From positions 620,001 through 684,000 of the forward strand of contig NZ_VKCZ01000014.1 in NCBI RefSeq assembly GCF_009299835.1: a DNA stretch of 64,000 nucleotides. The letters run 5' to 3'. The notes under the pieces are model-generated. The model searched no databases. It had not been told where the DNA came from and saw only the letters and a program-made list of their open reading frames with translations. Made by a program: the position numbers and the translations under genes. This DNA is from Microlunatus speluncae. GTDB taxonomy: Bacteria; Actinomycetota; Actinomycetes; Propionibacteriales; Propionibacteriaceae. This document shows, piece after piece, positions 40,810-49,120 of the stretch. Numbering within the stretch: the first letter of the stretch is position 1; the number at the start of each line of letters is the position of its first letter.

Positions 40810-42545
40810 GCTGCTGCCGCCGCAGTCTCGGTCGCGGTTCCCAGCTGGCCGTCCGACTGGAGTGCGAGATAGGAATGTCGCTGCCACGAGGGCACCGGAC
40901 GATCATGATCCGAACGCCGATGACTGCCTCGGCTCTCGGTGCGCAGCAGCGCGGCGGTGCCCACGAGGGCGCCCACCACCTGCAGGTTCGTCGTCTCCAC
41001 GTCGGCCGCCGAGCCCTCCTGATTCGACTGCGGCGCCGCTGCCAACTCCGCGAGCAGCTCGGTCAGACCCGACCCGTCGCGCAGGACGCCCGCACCGCGG
41101 GTGATCGCCTTTACCAACCGGGGGCGCTGAGCGGAGCCGACAACGGCCGGGGCTTGATCATCGAGGAGGTACGGGTGATCGACTTCGTCCAGGGCGGCAC
41201 CGTAGCGAAGGGCTGCCGAGATGACCGCGATCCTGGCTTCGGTCTCGACGTCGCGAACCGACAGCAGTCGTCCGAGCCGATCACCGGCGATGAACGCCTC
41301 GGTCAGGCTGTTGGACGCGAGTCGGTTGGCGCCCTGCACACCGGTCGACGCGACTTCGCCGACCGCATACAGGCCGGGCACGGTCGTGACGCCGTCGAGG
41401 GTGGCCAGGATGCCACCACAGAAGTAGTGCTCGGCCGGCCGGACCGGGACCGGCTCGGTGATCGGATCGACACCGCGCTCCCGGCACAACTGCAAGATCG
41501 TCGGAAAGTGTTGCCGCCAGGTGGTCGCACCGAGCGCGGTGCCGTCCAGGAACAGCTGCTCATCACCGGACGCCAGCAGGTCGGCGTGCATTGCCGCCGC
41601 GACGACGTCCCGCGGTGCAAGATCACCCATCGGGTGCCGGCCGTCCATGATCAACTTTCCGTGGCCGTTGACCAGTCGGGCCCCTTCGCCGCGGACCGCT
41701 TCGGAGATCAGGACGCCACGATCGCCCGGCAGGCGATGGGCGGGTGGCACGACGAGCACGGTCGGATGGAACTGGACGAACTCCGGGTCGCGGATGATCG
41801 CTCCGGCTCGCAGCGCGATGCCGAGGCCGTCGCCGGTGGCGGTCGCCGGGTTGGTGGTGGTGCTCCAGGCCTGTCCGATGCCACCGGCCGCGAGCACCAC
41901 GGCGTCGGCGTACAACTCGCCGACCACACCGTCGCCGTCGATCACTCGGAGGCCACGGACAGCTCCGTCGGCGGTGCGTATCGCATCGACGGCGGTGCAA
42001 CGCTCGAGCAGGGTGAACTGTCCTCGCGAGCTGGGTCGGCTCTGATGAGCCGGTCGGGATCCGGCGAGCGAAGCCGCCAGGCTCCGGGCCACCTCGGCTC
42101 CGCTGGCGTCGCCACCGGCGTGGATGATCCGCCGGTGGTGATGTCCGCCTTCCAGCCCCAGCGCCAGCGCTCCATCGATGGCTCGGTCGAAGCGGGCGCC
42201 GAGCTCGATCATTCGCTCGATCGCGGCCGGCGCGGCGGCGACGAGTTCGGCGACCTGGTCCGGTTCGCAGAGCCCGGCGCCGGCGACCAGGGTGTCGGCC
42301 AGGTGATCAGTCAGGCTGTCGGCCGGGTCCGTGACGGCGGCCAGACCTCCCTGCGCCCAGGCGGTCGAACCGTCGCCCAGAGCTCCCTTGGTGATCATGG
42401 TCACCCGTCGGCCGGCGTCCAGCACTCTGATTGCGGCAGCCATTCCGGCGGCGCCGCTGCCGACGATGATCACGTCAGACTCGAACCGTTGCCCGACGGG
42501 ACCGACGCGCAGCCGGGTGGGTAGTCGTAGGTCGGTCATGATCAC
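40806..42545 (-). CDS. nadB: L-aspartate oxidase
   Basis: 579-aa FAD enzyme oxidising L-aspartate to iminoaspartate. Dinucleotide-binding DVIIVGSGAAGMAAAIRVLDAG, GDGSTAWAQGGLAA, the active-site region GLEGGHHHRRIIHAGGDASGAEV, QFHPTVL, RGEGARLVN and EHYFCGGILATLDG. GTG 42545 overlaps the nadA stop (GTGA); an ATG two codons on is an alternative. The last 50 residues are a variable tail. Confidence 0.97.
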   Translation of the reverse strand: MIMTDLRLPTRLRVGPVGQRFESDVIIVGSGAAGMAAAIRVLDAGRRVTMITKGALGDGSTAWAQGGLAAVTDPADSLTDHLADTLVAGAGLCEPDQVAELVAAAPAAIERMIELGARFDRAIDGALALGLEGGHHHRRIIHAGGDASGAEVARSLAASLAGSRPAHQSRPSSRGQFTLLERCTAVDAIRTADGAVRGLRVIDGDGVVGELYADAVVLAAGGIGQAWSTTTNPATATGDGLGIALRAGAIIRDPEFVQFHPTVLVVPPAHRLPGDRGVLISEAVRGEGARLVNGHGKLIMDGRHPMGDLAPRDVVAAAMHADLLASGDEQLFLDGTALGATTWRQHFPTILQLCRERGVDPITEPVPVRPAEHYFCGGILATLDGVTTVPGLYAVGEVASTGVQGANRLASNSLTEAFIAGDRLGRLLSVRDVETEARIAVISAALRYGAALDEVDHPYLLDDQAPAVVGSAQRPRLVKAITRGAGVLRDGSGLTELLAELAAAPQSNQEGSAADVETTNLQVVGALVGTAALLRTESRGSHRRSDHDRPVPSWQRHSYLALQSDGQLGTATETAAAAA

Positions 42546-43570
42546 TCTCCACCGCCGGGGCGGCCGATCGCCACCATCCGCTCGACCGCCTGTCGGGCCC
42601 TGGCGGCGACCTCGGCCGGGACCTGGACCTCATCGGTCTCCTTGCGCAGTGAGTTGATCAACTTCTCCGGCGTGATCATCTTCATGAAACGGCAGGATGC
42701 TTTCGGATTGACCGGTTGGAAGTCAACGCGGGGGTTGGCGCGTCGCAGCTGGTGCAGCATGCCGATCTCGGTCGCCACCAGCACCTTGCCGGCCGAGCTG
42801 TGCCGTGCCTGGTCCAGCATCGCGCCGGTGGACAGGATGTGAGTCCGGTCGGCCGGGATGTCGCCGACGCTGGTCATCCACAATGCCGACGTCGAGCAGC
42901 CGCACTCGGGGTGCACGTACAGCTCGGCATCGGGGTCGGCATGCACGGCCGCCTCCAGATCCTGCGGCGAGATCCCTGCGTGGACATGGCATTCGCCCAG
43001 CCAGCTGTGCAGGTTGGTGCGGCCGGTCTGCCGCTTGACGTGGGCGGCCAGGAACATGTCGGGCAGGAACAGCACCTCCCGGTCGGCCGGAATCGACTCC
43101 ACCACCTCGACCGCGTTGGAGGAGGTGCAGCAGATGTCGGACTCCGCCTTGACCTCGGCCGTGGTGTTGACGTACGCGACGACCGCCGCGCCCGGGTGCT
43201 CGGCCTTCCAGTCCCGGAGTTGATCGGCGGTGATCGTATCGGCCAGCGAGCAACCGGCGCGGGCGTCGGGAATGATCACCTTTTTGTCGGGGGAGAGGAT
43301 CTTCGCGGTCTCGGCCATGAAATGCACGCCGGCGAAGACGATCATCGAGGCGTCCACCGAAGCGGCCAACCGGGACAGCGCGAGCGAGTCGCCGACATGA
43401 TCGGCAACGTCCTGGATCTGCGGCAGCTGATAGTTGTGCGCCAGCACGACGGCGTCCTTGCGGCGCGCGAGGTCATGCACCTCACGCTGCCAGCTGGTCC
43501 AGTCCGCGAAGCCCGGCGGCACCGGCTCGTAGCCGGCGTCGTGGGCGTTGACCGACTCGATGATGGTCAC
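42542..43570 (-). CDS. nadA: quinolinate synthase
   Basis: 342 aa; condenses iminoaspartate with DHAP to quinolinate using a [4Fe-4S] cluster. The three cluster cysteines are in SDICCTSSNAVEV, VHPECGCSTSAL and PKASCRFMKMITPEKL. LAHNYQLPQIQDVADHVGDSLALSRLAA is the substrate-site signature. GTG start with GGGAGA upstream. First gene of nadABC, divergent from the NrtR-type regulator. Confidence 0.97.
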   Translation of the reverse strand: MTIIESVNAHDAGYEPVPPGFADWTSWQREVHDLARRKDAVVLAHNYQLPQIQDVADHVGDSLALSRLAASVDASMIVFAGVHFMAETAKILSPDKKVIIPDARAGCSLADTITADQLRDWKAEHPGAAVVAYVNTTAEVKAESDICCTSSNAVEVVESIPADREVLFLPDMFLAAHVKRQTGRTNLHSWLGECHVHAGISPQDLEAAVHADPDAELYVHPECGCSTSALWMTSVGDIPADRTHILSTGAMLDQARHSSAGKVLVATEIGMLHQLRRANPRVDFQPVNPKASCRFMKMITPEKLINSLRKETDEVQVPAEVAARARQAVERMVAIGRPGGGE

Positions 43571-43588
43571 AAGTTCTCCCGTGGTCAG

Positions 43589-43611
43589 GTTTTCGCCTCA
43601 TAGTCGAAAAC
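43589..43611. promoter_or_regulatory. candidate NrtR operator
   Basis: GTTTTCG (43589-43595) and CGAAAAC (43605-43611) form a perfect dyad in the 65-bp gap between nadA and the regulator. TAGTC also repeats 11 bp apart at 43601 and 43612. Position and symmetry fit control of nadABC by NrtR. Confidence 0.65.
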
Positions 43612-43635
43612 TAGTCTCGACGGTAGCATCCGTTC

Positions 43636-44334
43636 GTGGCCAGATCGAGCGCGGTGTCCAGCTTTCGGCACGAAGCGGTGGCTGTTGTGTTCAAGATCAC
43701 CGACTCGGAGCTGACGGTGCTGGCCTGGCGGCGAGCCCGCGATCCGTACAACGGAGCCTGGGCGCTGCCCAGCGGCCCGCTGGAGAGCGACGAGACGTTG
43801 GGGGCGTGTGTGGCCCGGCATCTGGCCACGAAGGCCGACCTGGGCGAGATCGCCCATCTGGAACAGCTGGAGACCCGCAGCGCGCCCGGTCGGGACCCCT
43901 TTCAACGGACGATCGCCACGGCCTACCTGGGCCTGGTGCAGAGCACGGCCGATCCCCAGCTTCCCCAGAACGCGGCCTGGCTCCGGGCCGGCAAGCTGCC
44001 GAAGATGGCGTTCGACCATGCCTCGGTGGTGGACTCGGCGAAAGAACGCCTGCAGCGCAAGCTCTCCTACAGCAATCTCGGCTTCGGGTTGGCGCCGGAG
44101 GAGTTCACCATCGCTCAGCTGCGCGACATCTATTCGGCGGCTCTCGGGCGCGAAGTATCGGCGACCAACCTGCAGCGCGTCCTGCAACGGCGCGGCCAGC
44201 TCGAGCCGACCGGGCGGACCGCGCCATCTCGAAGCGGTGGGGGACGTCCCGCCGCGCTCTTCCGCTTCACCGAACGCCGTCTGGCGATCACCGACCCGTT
44301 TGCCGCCCTCCGCCCCGGAGATAGGACGATCTGA
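43636..44334 (+). CDS. nrtR: NrtR-type Nudix-related regulator of NAD biosynthesis
   Basis: 232 aa from GTG 43636. N-terminal Nudix-like domain (AVAVVFKITDSELTVLAWRRARDPYNGAWALPSGPLESDETLGACVARHLATKADL), where the catalytic REx2EE residues are not conserved, and a C-terminal winged helix (EEFTIAQLRDIYSAALGREVSATNLQRVLQRRGQLEPTG). Family members sense ADP-ribose or NAD-related nucleotides and repress nad genes. Divergent from nadABC. Confidence 0.92.
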   Translation: MARSSAVSSFRHEAVAVVFKITDSELTVLAWRRARDPYNGAWALPSGPLESDETLGACVARHLATKADLGEIAHLEQLETRSAPGRDPFQRTIATAYLGLVQSTADPQLPQNAAWLRAGKLPKMAFDHASVVDSAKERLQRKLSYSNLGFGLAPEEFTIAQLRDIYSAALGREVSATNLQRVLQRRGQLEPTGRTAPSRSGGGRPAALFRFTERRLAITDPFAALRPGDRTI

Positions 44335-44406
44335 TCATCGAATTCGCGGGATCTACGGAACGCCGCGGCCGCAGACAGCTCCGGCCGCTTATGGAACAAG
44401 TCGGCG

Positions 44407-44784
44407 TCACGCTTGCCAGTGTCCAATTCCGTTCCAAGCTCTGGACAACCCGCGGGCGTTCTCATTATGCCAATTGATCAGTTCATGATAGGCATCTTGC
44501 ATTTCAGATAGACCTCCGCGAGCATCGAGAATCACGCCGATTTCGCGTGCACGGTCGCTGACGAGGTAGTCAACTTCTGCCCCGATCTCGACCAATTCTC
44601 GAATCAGCGGATCGAGTCGCTCGATCGGTGTCCTGGCGGATCTTCGAGCCGCTTCCCGCTCCGCCGCAATCCTCTCCCGCATGGCAAGTTGACGTCGCCT
44701 GCGCCATTCCTTGAACACCCTGCAGCCCTCCTCGTCGTCACTGACTTCGATTCTCACACGACGCGCTTGCCGCAGGTCGGCCAT
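44407..44784 (-). CDS. hypothetical protein, coiled-coil-like
   Basis: 125 aa, not recognised. Residues 25-55 are strongly charged and helical (EWRRRRQLAMRERIAAEREAARRSAR), followed by an amphipathic stretch (RLDPLIRELVEIGAEVDYLVSDRAREIGVILDARGG). Codon use is clearly less GC-biased than in neighbours, which suggests transfer. Its first codon overlaps the decayed Nudix gene on the other strand. Could be a real small gene or a remnant. Confidence 0.5.
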   Translation of the reverse strand: MADLRQARRVRIEVSDDEEGCRVFKEWRRRRQLAMRERIAAEREAARRSARTPIERLDPLIRELVEIGAEVDYLVSDRAREIGVILDARGGLSEMQDAYHELINWHNENARGLSRAWNGIGHWQA

Positions 44785-45011
44785 CTCGGCGCTGAGGCGG
44801 GAGCTGCACGAGGAACTGGGCGTGCAGATCGTGACTGGCGCGGTGTCCCACCACCACCATGCAGTCTGACCGCGGGCCCTTCAACGAGCCAGATCTGGTC
44901 AGGGCTTGGCCCGTGCTTGACTGGAAAGGAATGCCAGGGAACGTCGCTCCTGATGAGCACGACGGCATCGGCTGGTTCAGCATTCTGACTTGCCTCCGCC
45001 CCTTCAGGTAA
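44783..45011 (+). pseudogene. Nudix hydrolase remnant
   Basis: Frame 1 (44792-44869) reads LRRELHEELGVQIVTGAVSHHHHAV, a Nudix-box end (RELHEELG), then stops. Frame 2 (44877-45011) reads PFNEPDLVRAWPVLDWKG then MPGNVAPDEHDGIGWFS, the usual C-terminal part of this Nudix family. The +1 shift and the missing N-terminal half show a decayed gene. Confidence 0.72.
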
Positions 45012-45158
45012 TCGTGCGCACGGCGTTGCTTGGGGCGTTGAGGAGGGACTGCGGATGATCTCCTCAGCGCAGACAACGGGATGGCGTGCAGCAGCAGGGG
45101 AGAGGGTGCACCACTCGCACGGCGAATCGGGATGCGATCCGATCCATCGATCTGATCA

Positions 45159-46034
45159 TCAGGCCTCGGGCGACGCCAGGTCCTCGGCCGCGCGGCACAG
45201 GGCCGGGGTCCAGGACGGGACGTTGTTCTCGACGCTCCAGCAGGCGTTGAACAGGTGGTTGATCATCCGGTAGATGCGCACCCGGCGGAGATCGATCTCG
45301 CCCGGACTAGCGGCCAGCAGCCGGGGTTGCAGGACGGCGTGGATCGGGTCGTCCGCCGGACCTCCCATCGAGAAGGTCGCAACGTCGAACAGCGGGTCGC
45401 CGATGATCGCAGCCGCCCAGTCGAGCAGTCCGGTCACGGTGCCGGCGGCTGGGTCGACGAGGACGTGCGAGAGTCCGAGATCACCGTTCAAGATGCTGCC
45501 CTGAATCCGATCGGGTATGGCCTCGTCGATCGTCTTGTGCGCCATCGATACGAAGTCGGGGGAGAGCCGAGTATCGAGAGTCATCGAACTCTCCGTCACC
45601 TGCTGCCGCAGCCAATCGCGCCAAGAGGGTGCAGTGCCACGGCCGTCGTCGCCGACCCAGCCCCAGCCGGGCGCAGTGACATTCGCCAAGATCGACAACA
45701 GTTGCGCGACCTGACCCACGACCGCGTCCAATCGCGCGGGTGACGCGCTGCTGGCGTCGAAGCCGACGCCGGGCAGCCGGCGCATCACCAGCCAGCGACC
45801 GCCGGGCAGCCGATCATCGACACCTTCGCCGACGATCTCGGGCGCCGGCACACCCGCGGCACGGACTCGGCGAGCGACGACCGCCTCGGCGACCGTGCTG
45901 CGGTCACCGTTGGCCTTGAGCAGCAGGCCGTCCAGTTCCACCACGACCGAGGCCCCCCACGTCTCATGCACCTTGATCTCCCCACGCGTTCCGAACTGCT
46001 TGCGCAGGATTTCGCCGGCGATGTCGGTGATCAT
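45159..46034 (-). CDS. APH-family phosphotransferase
   Basis: 291 aa. SVVVELDGLLLKANGD holds the ATP Lys; catalytic loop SILNGDLGLSHVLVDPAAGTVTGLLDWAAAIIGDPLFDVATF (NGD in place of HGD, then DW). Middle region WLVMRRLPGVGFD is the hinge. Ends with an all-helical C-terminal lobe. First of three kinase-like genes in a row on this strand. Confidence 0.87.
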   Translation of the reverse strand: MITDIAGEILRKQFGTRGEIKVHETWGASVVVELDGLLLKANGDRSTVAEAVVARRVRAAGVPAPEIVGEGVDDRLPGGRWLVMRRLPGVGFDASSASPARLDAVVGQVAQLLSILANVTAPGWGWVGDDGRGTAPSWRDWLRQQVTESSMTLDTRLSPDFVSMAHKTIDEAIPDRIQGSILNGDLGLSHVLVDPAAGTVTGLLDWAAAIIGDPLFDVATFSMGGPADDPIHAVLQPRLLAASPGEIDLRRVRIYRMINHLFNACWSVENNVPSWTPALCRAAEDLASPEA

Positions 46035-46104
46035 GGTCCGCGAGTCTGGTCGCTCGGACCGGACCGCTCAAGTCGATATTGCCGGCGTCGCCGGCAGCGC
46101 GAGA

Positions 46105-46830
46105 TCATTTCGCGTCGTCGTGTGCCCGGATGACGGCCTGCAACGTGCGGAGTTGCGGGGCGGCGTAGGACTGGGAGAAGTGTGGGATCTGCAGCATGTA
46201 GCGGCGCTCCTCTGTCGGCACTAGCTTGCAGAACGACGGGTAGTCCGACTCCGCTAGGCCATACAACTCCGCGCCGGCCAAGCCGAACGGGTCGACAAGC
46301 TTCAGCTGTCCCTCGGAGTCGAGCAAGAAGTGAGCGGGTTTGACGTCCAACGAGCCCCACCACGGCACGCTTGTTTTGCAGTCTGAGAAGGTGCGTTCCA
46401 CGTCGGCCCGCACCGTGGCAAGGTCGGGTTCGTCGCTGGACCAGACCGGATCAGGATGGTCGTCGTCAGGGATCTGCCTGGGTATCAGCAGCTCCATTAC
46501 GGTCAGATGCCCACCACCAGCCAGATCTGTCGCGGCATGGATCGTGGGCAGCCATCGGTTGCCTGGATGACGTCGGCAGAGCTCCACGAAGTACTGGTAG
46601 GCCCGTTCGAATGGACTGATCCGGGCGGCATAGCGCCCCGTCGGATCTCCGAGGACGACAGCCCAGTCCCCAGCCGCGACAAATCGCCAGCCGTCCCGCT
46701 CCAGCGCGTTCCGGACTCCGCAATGATCAAGCAAGGACCAGTCCTCGACATCGGCCGGCAGAATCACACAGTCCACAGCACAGGGGTCTGTCTCCAGAAG
46801 AATGTTGCGAGCAACCCCAATTCTGGTCAT
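46105..46830 (-). CDS. divergent protein kinase-like/phosphotransferase-like protein
   Basis: 241 aa. Not a standard APH, but the C-terminal half has kinase-like catalytic elements: GSLDVKPAHFLLDSEGQLKLVDPFGLAG, that is DxKPxHF followed by LVDPF like the HRD and DFG segments. WAVVLGDPTGRYAARISPFERAYQYFVELCRRHPGNRWLP resembles an N-lobe with a beta-3 region lacking an obvious Lys. Lies between two APH genes (6 bp after the upstream one), so probably in one transcript. Substrate unknown; it may be inactive. Confidence 0.68.
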   Translation of the reverse strand: MTRIGVARNILLETDPCAVDCVILPADVEDWSLLDHCGVRNALERDGWRFVAAGDWAVVLGDPTGRYAARISPFERAYQYFVELCRRHPGNRWLPTIHAATDLAGGGHLTVMELLIPRQIPDDDHPDPVWSSDEPDLATVRADVERTFSDCKTSVPWWGSLDVKPAHFLLDSEGQLKLVDPFGLAGAELYGLAESDYPSFCKLVPTEERRYMLQIPHFSQSYAAPQLRTLQAVIRAHDDAK

Positions 46831-46836
46831 CAGGCG

Positions 46837-47775
46837 TCAGGGCAGGAATTCGCGCAGTACGCTCGCGGGTCGTTCGAGTTCTTCGGCTTGTTCGCTGGAG
46901 ACAAGCCAGTCGATCTGATGGACCAGTTGAGCGATCGCGTGCCACCTCATCGAGTCAGCGCGGATCTCGTGTCGTCCATACCCGGTCGCGAGTGCGAAGT
47001 AGTCGGGCTCGCTCAGCCTGATGTCCAGGCCAGCAAGCTCAGCCACCGCGGGGCCGGCGGACCACATGCCCCAGTCGATCAGCCCGACCACGTTGAGGTC
47101 TGAGTCAACGAACACGTGTTCAGGGGAGATATCTCCATGGCAGAGCACAGGATTCTCGGCGGAGGGGCAATCCTGCTGGAGCGCTCGCTTCACGCGGTCG
47201 ATGTCACCGGGACTGAAGGCGGCAACGCGCAACTGGTGAACGGCGGCCAGGCAGTCTGACAACCGCCGGTCACGTTCTTGGGCGGGGGTCATCCAGGCGC
47301 CGTCGGCGTTCGGGCGTCCTGCGCCGGGCATTCGTACCGAATGCAGACCGGCAAGAACGTTGCCGATGTTGCTCATGATCGTCGAGCGCTGCGTTGGTAG
47401 AAGCGAGGCAAGAACGCCGGCCAACGGTCGTCCCGGGCTAGCGCGGACGAGCATGGCAGCGCGCGGACCGATGTCGTCGTCGATCACAGAAACGCCTAAG
47501 ACTTCTGGAACCGGTGCGCCATCATCGCGGGCGCACGACATAGCCCAGGCTTCGTGCTCGACCATGCTGACCGGTGTGCCGGGGAAGTCCACCCGCAGAT
47601 ACACGGTCGAGTCGTCTCGAAGCTGAACACGATGAACCTCATACTCGTCACCTTTGATGATCCGGGTCAGGTTGGTGACGGGAACGCTGAGCGCGGCCTC
47701 GACCGTGGCAATGATTTCTGATTGAGCGACGCTGAAGCGCGAATGCAGTTGCTGAAGGTAGTCAGACCGATCCAT
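46837..47775 (-). CDS. APH-family phosphotransferase
   Basis: 312 aa. GDEYEVHRVQLRDDSTVYLRVDFPG nucleotide loop, hinge AAMLVRASPGRPLAGVL, catalytic VLCHGDISPEHVFVDSDLNVVGLIDWGMWSAGPAVAELAGLDI with intact HGD and DW. Preceded by a leader with a hairpin (47795-47813). Resembles macrolide 2'-phosphotransferase-like and related proteins; substrate unknown. Confidence 0.87.
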   Translation of the reverse strand: MDRSDYLQQLHSRFSVAQSEIIATVEAALSVPVTNLTRIIKGDEYEVHRVQLRDDSTVYLRVDFPGTPVSMVEHEAWAMSCARDDGAPVPEVLGVSVIDDDIGPRAAMLVRASPGRPLAGVLASLLPTQRSTIMSNIGNVLAGLHSVRMPGAGRPNADGAWMTPAQERDRRLSDCLAAVHQLRVAAFSPGDIDRVKRALQQDCPSAENPVLCHGDISPEHVFVDSDLNVVGLIDWGMWSAGPAVAELAGLDIRLSEPDYFALATGYGRHEIRADSMRWHAIAQLVHQIDWLVSSEQAEELERPASVLREFLP

Positions 47776-47794
47776 GGATGCCTCCCACGTCCAG

Positions 47795-47844
47795 GAGCCT
47801 GAGTTTCAGGCTCTCGACGGGGGCAAACCTTGGCCTTCAGGCTC
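47795..47844 (-). promoter_or_regulatory. leader hairpin with a competing third arm upstream of APH
   Basis: GAGCCTGA (47795-47802) pairs perfectly with TCAGGCTC (47806-47813) over a 3-nt loop, and a second TCAGGCTC at 47837-47844 could pair with the same strand instead. It lies 20-70 bp before the APH start. Possibly an RNA switch or an operator; function not shown. Confidence 0.4.
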
Positions 47845-47938
47845 CCACCAACGAACGTAGCATCAACACTCGATCGCAGTGCGCTTAATGCGGACGTCCC
47901 AGGGCGGCGATAGACGACGTCCCTGCCGTTCACCGATC

Positions 47939-48397
47939 ATGAACTTCATGGAGGACCAGCAGGCGCCGCAGCCGACCGTGGGTGATGCGAAGGTCATCAC
48001 GCTCTGCGGCTCGTCCAGGTTTGAGGCTGAGTTCACGGAGGTCAACCAGCGGCTCACGATGGAAGGTTGCGTCGTGATCAGCCTCGGAATGTTCAGCCTC
48101 CCCGAACTGCCGGACTACGACTGGACAACCGACAGGTCGGACCTGAAGGGGCGGCTCGGTGGCGTGCACTTCCAGAAGATTCGCATGGCTGACGAGGTAT
48201 ACATCGTGGATCCGGGTGGCTACGTAGGGGAGTCAACCCAACGGGAGATTGCCTACGCGGAGTCGCTCGGGAAGCTGGTTCGGTATCTGAGCCGCGAGCG
48301 TTTGGCTCGAACGGGAGACGGCCCGAAGAGTGAGTCCGACCAGCCCGAGGAAGCCGAAGCGAAGGACCAGCAAGATCAGGATCAGGAGGGGAAATGA
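47939..48397 (+). CDS. nucleoside 2-deoxyribosyltransferase-like/DUF4406-like protein
   Basis: 152 aa from ATG 47939 (ATG 47948 also possible; no clear ribosome site). Rossmann-like fold: KVITLCGSSRFEAEFTEVNQRLTMEGCVVISLGMF, then KIRMADEVYIVDPGGYVGESTQREIAYAESLGKLVRYL, where GESTQREIAYA matches the GT..E..YA substrate/catalytic Glu segment of nucleoside deoxyribosyltransferase-like proteins. The C-terminal 25 residues are acidic and glutamine-rich. Such proteins are frequent on phages and islands; role unclear. Confidence 0.75.
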   Translation: MNFMEDQQAPQPTVGDAKVITLCGSSRFEAEFTEVNQRLTMEGCVVISLGMFSLPELPDYDWTTDRSDLKGRLGGVHFQKIRMADEVYIVDPGGYVGESTQREIAYAESLGKLVRYLSRERLARTGDGPKSESDQPEEAEAKDQQDQDQEGK

Positions 48398-48435
48398 TGG
48401 ACGCAACCCGGATGTGACCGAGACCATTGCTGTGG

Positions 48436-49014
48436 CTAATCCTCAGGGGCCGGCAGGCGTGGGGCCTGGGCTGTGGGGTACATGGCTGCCATGAAGGCGT
48501 GAGCTTCGCCCTGATCGACACTGGACAGCTGGGAGAACTCGCGGACCAGCTGAAGAACTCGGTCCCAGAATTCGTCGGCGTGTTCCTCGCTGATCCAGGC
48601 GTATCGTCGGATCGCGCGGAGTTGGTCAGCCTCGTGCGCGGATGTGGTGTCAGCGGCCCACTGGGGCATCGCGTTGGGGATCAGGGACACCTGTTCGGGG
48701 CTGATCCGGCCGACACCGAAGAGTCGTGCGGTCCTGCCGTAGAAGCGTTCCTGCTGCCCGCGGATTGTTCGTGTTCGAACCACCTTCAACATCCTGGCGG
48801 CAGTGAGCACACGGACGTGATAAGCGACTGTTCCTTTGGTTCGCCTGGTGGCGATTGCAAGTTCTTGGATGGTGGCCGCACGCTCCAGCAGGAGTTGGAG
48901 CAGGATGCTGCGAAAGGGGTCGAACATCGCCTTGAGCTCTTGGTTGGACGTGACCGTACGTACGTCGTCGAGCTCGTAGTCGGGGACTGACTGACTGGTA
49001 GACAACTTCTCCAT
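48436..49014 (-). CDS. ArsR-like winged-helix transcriptional regulator
   Basis: 192 aa from ATG 49014. Winged helix near residues 20-95: LKAMFDPFRSILLQLLLERAATIQELAIATRRTKGTVAYHVRVLTAARMLKVVRTRTIRGQQERFYGRTA. The C-terminal half (DQLRAIRRYAWISEEHADEFWDRVLQLVREF) is the effector part seen in similar YdfF/ArsR-type regulators. Divergent from the pentapeptide-DinB gene, with a palindrome between. Confidence 0.88.
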   Translation of the reverse strand: MEKLSTSQSVPDYELDDVRTVTSNQELKAMFDPFRSILLQLLLERAATIQELAIATRRTKGTVAYHVRVLTAARMLKVVRTRTIRGQQERFYGRTARLFGVGRISPEQVSLIPNAMPQWAADTTSAHEADQLRAIRRYAWISEEHADEFWDRVLQLVREFSQLSSVDQGEAHAFMAAMYPTAQAPRLPAPED

Positions 49015-49029
49015 CGCTCCGCTACCGTC

Positions 49030-49052
49030 ACTGTTTGAAGATCCTAAACAGT
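49030..49052. promoter_or_regulatory. ArsR-type operator palindrome
   Basis: ACTGTTT-N9-AAACAGT (perfect 7-bp arms), 16 bp before the ArsR ATG and 69 bp before the divergent gene. Likely binding site of the ArsR-like protein. Confidence 0.7.
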
Positions 49053-49120
49053 CTTTCAGACGCCTCGTCGATCCGGTAGACCTAGAGCCAATTCGACACG
49101 AGAGGGGGAGAGGGTCGGCG

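Noticed and set aside
40875..42524. 549-aa plus-strand open frame opposite nadB
   Set aside because: nadB is clear and coupled to nadA and nadC; the antisense frame has shadow composition.
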